From NCBI GenBank assembly GCA_004366215.1, contig SIRY01000141.1, forward strand, positions 1 through 17,846: a stretch of 17,846 bases of DNA, written 5' to 3'. The notes under the pieces are model-generated. The model had not been told where the DNA came from, did not search any database, and saw only the letters and a program-made list of their open reading frames with translations. The translations under genes and the position numbers were made by a program. Shown piece by piece: positions 13,917-17,846 of the stretch. How positions within the stretch are numbered: position 1 is the first letter of the stretch; each line of letters starts with the position of its first letter. The stretch is from Actinomycetota bacterium. Lineage in GTDB: Bacteria > Actinomycetota > Acidimicrobiia > Acidimicrobiales > Acidimicrobiaceae.

Positions 13917-15087
13917 CGACGCGTGGCGAGTCGGCGACGGCGAGCTGTCGGCCGCACCAGCGGGCCGCCGGCTCGGCGTGAAGGACAACATCGACGTGGC
14001 CGGGGTCCCGACACGGCTCGGTAGCCGCGTCGCTGGCCGTGAGGCTGCGCCCGCGCTGCGCGACGCGAAGGTGGTGGCGGCGCTTCGTCGCGCTGGCTGG
14101 GTGGTCGTCGCGAAGACGACGATGGTCGAGCTCGCGTACGCGACGCACGGCGTCAACCCGTGGGATGGGACGCCGCTGAACGCCTGCGACCCAACGCGCG
14201 TGCCGGGTGGGTCCTCGAGCGGTGCTGCGGTCGGGGTCGCGCTCGGCGCGCTCGACCTCGCGCTCGGAACCGACACGGGCGGCTCGGTGCGCATCCCGGC
14301 CGCTGCGAACGGGATCCTCGGGCTCAAGTGCTCGAGGTGGCGAGGTTCGCTCGCCGGCGTGTGGCCACTCGCACCGACGCTCGACAGCGTGGGGCTGCTC
14401 GCGCGAGACCTCGACGTCCTGCGCGATGGCCTCGGGGCGCTCGGCGTCGACGAGGCGCCGGAGGCTCCGCGGCTCGCAGCGCTCGCTCGGGTCCACGACG
14501 CGGGGGCTCGTCGCGTGCGCGGGCTCTTCTATGGCACGCTCGAGTTCCCGGTCGACCTCGACGAGCTGCGCGAGGTCGGCTCGGTCGTGCTCGACTACGA
14601 GGCGGCCCGGACGTGGGGGGACCTGCTCGGCGAGCGGCACCGCCTCGACCCCTGGGTTCGAGCACGGCTCGAGGCCGCAGCGCGGATCCCGGCCTCGACC
14701 TACCTCGACGCGCGACGGCGACTCGACGAGGCGAGCGACACGGCGCGGCGGTGGTGGGCCCAGCACCCCGACGTCGTCCTGTGCACCCCGACGCTCGAGC
14801 TGCCGCCTCCGCAGCTCACGGCCTGGCGGAGCGTCCGCCTCAACGGGCTCACGCTGCCGTGGAACGTGCTCGGTGCGGCCGCGCTGAGCTTGCCGGTCGG
14901 TGGCGGCGAGGGCGCCTGGGTGACGAGCGCAGTCCCCCTCTCCGTGCAGCTCGTCGGCCCACCAGGGAGCGAGGGTCGGCTCATCCGCGCGGCGCGGCGA
15001 GTGACTCAGCTCTCGTCGGCCTCGCCGCGGAGCCAGGCGAGCACCCAGTCGCGGTCGGCGTCGGGATCGGGGGGCTCGCGCACGTAG
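13903..15087 (+). CDS. Amidase (amidase signature family)
   Basis: A 394-aa hydrolase with the complete Ser-cisSer-Lys triad: Lys27 (LGVKDNIDVAG), cis-Ser in PGGSSSGAA (101-109) and nucleophile Ser128 in LGTDTGGSVRIPAAA. The stretch AKTTMVELAYATHGVNPWDGTPLN (70-93) is typical of amidases such as indoleacetamide-hydrolase or AtzF-like proteins; GatA is less likely because the gene is shorter and no gatB or gatC is near. It would release ammonia from a small amide; the substrate is unknown. ATG 13903 overlaps the hydrolase gene by 14 nt, so the two are probably co-translated and could act in sequence on an ester/amide compound. The last 27 or so residues (Ser/Arg-rich, after ARRVTQ) have no family character and overlap the convergent CoA-transferase gene by 82 bp. 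They are probably a tail gained by loss of an earlier stop. Confidence 0.87.
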   Translation: MGARNDAWRVGDGELSAAPAGRRLGVKDNIDVAGVPTRLGSRVAGREAAPALRDAKVVAALRRAGWVVVAKTTMVELAYATHGVNPWDGTPLNACDPTRVPGGSSSGAAVGVALGALDLALGTDTGGSVRIPAAANGILGLKCSRWRGSLAGVWPLAPTLDSVGLLARDLDVLRDGLGALGVDEAPEAPRLAALARVHDAGARRVRGLFYGTLEFPVDLDELREVGSVVLDYEAARTWGDLLGERHRLDPWVRARLEAAARIPASTYLDARRRLDEASDTARRWWAQHPDVVLCTPTLELPPPQLTAWRSVRLNGLTLPWNVLGAAALSLPVGGGEGAWVTSAVPLSVQLVGPPGSEGRLIRAARRVTQLSSASPRSQASTQSRSASGSGGSRT

Positions 15088-16166
15088 TCGACCGGCGTGG
15101 TGGAGAAGGTGAGCGGGTTCGCGATCGAGTCGAGCGCGAGATCGCCGGGCAGCCTGACCCGAGGTGCGAGGCCGAGGGTCTCAGCGAGCGCGACACCCTC
15201 GGCGACGGAGTTGATCGGGGAGACGGGGACCTGGGCGGCCTCGAGGAGGGTCACCCAGTACGCCCGGGGGCGCTCGCTGAGCGTGGCTTCGAGGAGCCTC
15301 GCGAGCTCCTCGCGGTGCGCGACGCGTCGCTCGTTCGTGGCGAAGCGAGGATCAGCTGCGAGGTCGTCACGACCGAGGCACGTGAGGAGGCGCGCGAACT
15401 GCGCATCGTTGCCCACCGCGACGACGAGGGGTCCGTCTTGGCAGGCGAGCGGCTGGTACGGCGCGAGGCTCGGGTGCGCGTTGCCGAGCCGGTGTGGCAC
15501 GGCGCCGGTCGCGAGGTAGCTCCCCACCTGGTTCGCAAGGCCAAAGAGGGCGACCGCGAGCAGGTTCGTCGTCACGCGCTGGCCCCGGCCAGTCCTCGCG
15601 CGGGCCGCGAGCCCTGCGAGCGCCCCGATGGTGGCGACGAGCCCTGTCTCGACGTCGACGATCGCAACCCCTGCCTTGGTCGGCGGGCCCTCAGGCTCAC
15701 CGGTGATGTCCATGAAGCCGCTCGCGGCCTGGACGGCGACGTCGTAGCCGGGTTTCGTCGCGCCGGGCCCTTCGCCGTAGCCGGAGATCGAGACGTAGAC
15801 GAGGCGCGGGTTCCTCGACGCGAGCGTCTCGTAGTCGAGCCCCCACCTTGCCATCGCACCGACGCGGAGGTTCTCAACGAGGACGTCCGCGCGCGCTGCG
15901 ATCGCGGTGGCGACGGCGCGGTCGGGCTCGCGGTCGAGGTCGAGCGCGATGGCGCGCTTGTTGCGATTGAGCGAGAGGTAGTAGGTTGACCGCCCTCGGT
16001 GGGCGGGCGGCATCCACGTGCGCGTCTCGTCGCCTCGGGGGTGCTCGATCTTGATGACCGTCGCACCGAGGTCCGCGAGCATCATGGTTGCGAGCGGACC
16101 TGCGAGGACACGCGAGAAGTCCGCGACGACGGTGCCGGCGAGCGGTCCGGTGCGAGTCGCTGCCAT
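15006..16166 (-). CDS. CaiB/BaiF family III CoA transferase
   Basis: A 386-aa cytosolic enzyme that moves CoA between carboxylic acids through enzyme-bound anhydride and thioester intermediates. Motifs in order: VVADFSRVLAGPLATMMLADLGA (13-35), VIKIEHPRGDETR (37-49), SLNRNKRAIALDL (65-77; CoA contact), VLVENLRVG (95-103), SGYGEGPGATKPGYDVAVQA (128-147), and catalytic Asp171 in GVAIVDVETG. Length is normal (about 390-400). ATG 16166 is preceded by AAAGGAG at good spacing. The acyl substrate (for example succinyl, carnitine-type, oxalyl, mesaconyl or branched acyl) cannot be read from sequence. The gene is divergent from the NlpC/P60 gene, and its 3' end overlaps the amidase gene on the other strand by 82 bp. 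Confidence 0.92.
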   Translation of the reverse strand: MAATRTGPLAGTVVADFSRVLAGPLATMMLADLGATVIKIEHPRGDETRTWMPPAHRGRSTYYLSLNRNKRAIALDLDREPDRAVATAIAARADVLVENLRVGAMARWGLDYETLASRNPRLVYVSISGYGEGPGATKPGYDVAVQAASGFMDITGEPEGPPTKAGVAIVDVETGLVATIGALAGLAARARTGRGQRVTTNLLAVALFGLANQVGSYLATGAVPHRLGNAHPSLAPYQPLACQDGPLVVAVGNDAQFARLLTCLGRDDLAADPRFATNERRVAHREELARLLEATLSERPRAYWVTLLEAAQVPVSPINSVAEGVALAETLGLAPRVRLPGDLALDSIANPLTFSTTPVDYVREPPDPDADRDWVLAWLRGEADES

Positions 16167-16189
16167 CGTGTGCTCCTTTGGTGGCGTGT

Positions 16190-16219
16190 CTGACCTGACC
16201 CAGGGTCGCATGGTAGCCT
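16190..16219 (+). promoter_or_regulatory. Candidate promoter of the NlpC/P60 gene (CTGACC, 18 bp, TAGCCT)
   Basis: CTGACC at 16190-16195 and TAGCCT at 16214-16219 are 18 bp apart. The -10 lies within GGTAGCCT and is preceded by TGG, an extended -10 feature. The same bases read TACCAT on the minus strand (16216-16211), a possible overlapping -10 for the divergent CoA transferase. An 11-bp palindrome GACCC-A-GGGTC (16197-16207) lies in the spacer and could be an operator. Confidence 0.5.
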
Positions 16220-16243
16220 GAGCGGAGCTGCGAAGGAGGTGCT

Positions 16244-17326
16244 GTGGTTCGAGGGCGTGTCCGAGGCGCGCTCGTGGTCGGCGCAGCCCTCGCCGTGTCG
16301 GTCGTCGGTCAGTGGCGCTCGTCTGCGCCTGCGGACCTTGCGACCGAGCAGGCGACGGCGTCGACCGTGGCGCGGGCGTTGGCCCGGAGCGAGAGCGACG
16401 TCGAGATCGCGACGGAGCGCTACGACGCCGCCCTCGTGGCCCTCGCTCAAGACCGGCACATGGTCGCGCTCCTCGACGCGCAGCTGCACGAGGAGCAGGC
16501 GCGCCTTGGGCGGCTGCGCACCGAGCTTCGAGGCCAGGCGCTCCACGAGTTCGCGACGGCTGGGGGAGCGAGCACGGTGGCGGCCGTCCTCGCGGGCTCG
16601 CCGAGTGACGCCGCGATCGTGCAGGCCGACGTCGGCGTCGTCGCGAGTCGCGAGCTCGAGCTCGAAGCCGCCTTCGAGGCGGCGAGCCTCCAGCTCGCCG
16701 CACGCCGCCGTGCGCTCGAGGCGACGGAGCGCCAAGCGAGTCAGACGCTGAGCGCGGCTCAGTCGGCTCGCGAGGCGGCCCTCGCCGACGAGGCGCAGCT
16801 GCAGCACGAGCTCGCGGTGGTCCAAGGCGACCTCGCGGCCCTCGCCCAGGCGCAGGCCGCTGCTCGCGCCGCCGTCTCGCAGCCGGTGACCTCGGCGCTC
16901 GCGACCGCGCTGCCGGCGCAGGCACCTCCCGTCGCTAGCGGGAGCGCGCTCGCGCAGGCGGCGGCCATCGCCGAGGCGATCGCTGCCCGGGGCGACACGG
17001 GCTACCTCTTCGGAGCGGCGGGCCAGTGGTACGACGGCGTCCAGTACTTCGACTGCTCGGGCCTCGTGACCTACGTCTACGCCCAGGCCGGTATCGAGCT
17101 CGTCCACGACGCCGCGGGCCAGTACGCCGCGTCGACGCCGATCAGTGCGGCGGAGCTCCAGCCCGGCGACCTCGTCTTCTACGAGACGCTCGGAGCGAGC
17201 TCGATCGACCACGTCGCGATCTACGTCGGAGGAGGAGAGGTGGTTGAGGCGACGACCCCAGGGCGGCCCGTCTCGCTCGATCCGATCGGCTGGTCAGGTA
17301 CCCCGGTCGCCTACGGACAGCCCTGA
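16244..17326 (+). CDS. Exported NlpC/P60 peptidoglycan endopeptidase with N-terminal coiled coil
   Basis: A 360-aa protein likely to cut peptidoglycan stem peptides outside the cell. The N-terminus (MVRGRVRGALVVGAALAVSVVG) is a short signal sequence or anchor. Residues 33-212 are Ala/Glu/Gln/Leu-rich with long heptad-like runs and form a coiled coil, as in RipA/RipC-like and PcsB-like hydrolases, where such a segment blocks or regulates the active site and may contact FtsX. An Ala/Pro linker (213-235) leads to the NlpC/P60 domain: YLFGAAGQ (254-261), catalytic Cys271 in FDCSGLVTYVYA, LQPGDLVFYE (306-314), and His323 in IDHVAIYVGGG, with Glu335 in VVEA a possible third polar residue. GTG 16244 follows AAGGAGGT (16233-16240). 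No ftsEX genes are visible beside it. A stem-loop spans its stop codon. Confidence 0.88.
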   Translation: MVRGRVRGALVVGAALAVSVVGQWRSSAPADLATEQATASTVARALARSESDVEIATERYDAALVALAQDRHMVALLDAQLHEEQARLGRLRTELRGQALHEFATAGGASTVAAVLAGSPSDAAIVQADVGVVASRELELEAAFEAASLQLAARRRALEATERQASQTLSAAQSAREAALADEAQLQHELAVVQGDLAALAQAQAAARAAVSQPVTSALATALPAQAPPVASGSALAQAAAIAEAIAARGDTGYLFGAAGQWYDGVQYFDCSGLVTYVYAQAGIELVHDAAGQYAASTPISAAELQPGDLVFYETLGASSIDHVAIYVGGGEVVEATTPGRPVSLDPIGWSGTPVAYGQP

Positions 17327-17338
17327 GCGGCTGTCCGT
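17313..17338 (+). terminator. Stem-loop spanning the stop codon of the NlpC/P60 gene
   Basis: A perfect inverted repeat, ACGGACAGCC and GGCTGTCCGT, has 10-bp arms around a 6-nt loop CTGAGC that contains the TGA stop (17324-17326). No T-run follows, so it would be a U-less terminator of the kind described in actinobacteria, or an RNA 3'-end stabiliser. It is the strongest hairpin I found in the window and separates the NlpC/P60 gene from the GAF-like gene. Confidence 0.6.
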
Positions 17339-17406
17339 GCCGCTCGACGGCTTGAGGACGCGGCCTTGCGAGCCGATGAGCGTGCGGAGTCGTAGAGAGG
17401 GGGGAC

Positions 17407-17846
17407 ATGACGCGTCGTCGCTTCGAACAGCTCGCCGACGTCGGCCGCGCGATCCTCGCGGGAGCCGCGCCCGATAGCGTGATCGAGCGCGCGATCGAGG
17501 CTGCCCTCGCGCCGATGACCTCCTACCGCGCTGCGGCGCTCGCACAGCGTTCTGGCGACGAGGCGTTCCGCGTGACGCACGCCCGCGGACTCCTGCCTCC
17601 CTCGCGCGAGCTCGAGCTGCTCGCGCTGCGAGCGAGCGACCTCGAGCGTCTCACGGTGGTCGCTGAGCGCGTGGGTGGGCTCTACCTCGTCGCGGGGGAT
17701 CACCCTCTCGTTCGAGAGCTCCTCGCGCGTGGGGCGATCCGCGCCTCGCCAGAGCGGCTCGAGGGCTGGGATCCCGCCTCGCTGACCTTCGAGATCGTCG
17801 AGTCGTGGCAACAGCACGCCGGAGCGGTCCTCTTCCTCGACGCACC
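17407..17846 (+). CDS. GAF-like N-terminal domain of a regulatory protein (partial, runs off the window)
   Basis: Open from ATG 17407 to the right edge, about 146 residues without a stop. A purine-rich GAGAGGGGGG precedes the ATG. The N-terminus (RFEQLADVGRAILAGAAPDSVIERAIEAAL) followed by an Ala-rich strand and a return strand AGAVLFLDAP near 138-146 has the helix-strand pattern of a GAF sensor domain. Such domains start histidine kinases, diguanylate cyclases and phosphatases. No second domain is visible in the window, so the output is unknown. The codon use is the same as in neighbouring genes. The assignment is by pattern only; another alpha/beta regulatory domain is possible. Confidence 0.55.
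   Translation, partial: MTRRRFEQLADVGRAILAGAAPDSVIERAIEAALAPMTSYRAAALAQRSGDEAFRVTHARGLLPPSRELELLALRASDLERLTVVAERVGGLYLVAGDHPLVRELLARGAIRASPERLEGWDPASLTFEIVESWQQHAGAVLFLDA

Noticed and set aside
14160..15989. 609-codon plus-strand frame spanning the amidase and the antisense of the CoA transferase
   Set aside because: Its first half is Arg-rich out-of-frame amidase sequence and the rest is antisense to the CoA transferase; neither part resembles a protein family.
1..17846. CRISPR arrays, insertion sequences, tRNA, prophage or defence genes
   Set aside because: No spaced direct repeats, transposase or integrase motifs, cloverleaf sequences or defence-system domains were seen, and codon use looks uniform throughout.

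Overview
The window is a GC-rich stretch, densely coded on both strands, with no mobile elements, CRISPR arrays, tRNA or rRNA. The GC-rich codon use, many GTG starts, a bacterial proteasome activator (Bpa) homologue, a GNAT/acyl-CoA-ligase fusion protein, a CaiB-type CoA transferase and a LolA-like protein paired with an ABC-2 exporter all point to an Actinomycetota (actinobacterial) chromosome. A deep lineage such as Acidimicrobiia is my guess; nothing in the window proves it.

Layout, left to right. (1) The 5' part of a primary-type sigma-70 factor runs off the left edge on the minus strand. (2) A 456-bp non-coding divergent region follows, with promoter-like elements and two small palindromes. 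(3) A plus-strand operon encodes an exported LolA-like protein, an ABC ATPase and an ABC-2 permease; the open frames overlap, so translation is probably coupled. It is followed by a 59-aa membrane protein. (4) A minus-strand DUF885 metallopeptidase-like gene is divergent from a plus-strand pair: succinate-semialdehyde dehydrogenase and a Cys-type glutathione peroxidase. (5) A minus-strand pair encodes an Rrf2 regulator translationally coupled to a large GNAT plus acyl-CoA-ligase-like protein whose ligase half looks catalytically dead. (6) Plus-strand genes follow: a type I phosphodiesterase/phosphatase, then a tightly overlapping run of bpa, rpiB, an anchored alpha/beta hydrolase and an amidase. 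(7) A minus-strand CaiB/BaiF CoA transferase converges on the amidase with an 82-bp coding overlap. (8) A plus-strand exported coiled-coil NlpC/P60 peptidoglycan hydrolase ends inside a 10-bp stem-loop. (9) A GAF-like N-terminal fragment runs off the right edge.

Themes. Several functions touch protein fate and acyl-CoA metabolism (Bpa, acyltransferase fusion, DUF885, CoA transferase, SSADH), but nothing ties them into one pathway. The most interesting single items are the degenerate GNAT/ligase protein coupled to an Rrf2 regulator, the Bpa homologue ending in GAYL at the head of an operon, and a recurring GGTAGSCT element placed like a -10 box upstream of four plus-strand genes. I see two apparent styles of initiation. 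One uses near-perfect Shine-Dalgarno sites with GTG codons. The other has starts only 7-8 nt downstream of a -10-like hexamer, which suggests leaderless mRNAs. I found no convincing defence, CRISPR or mobile system.
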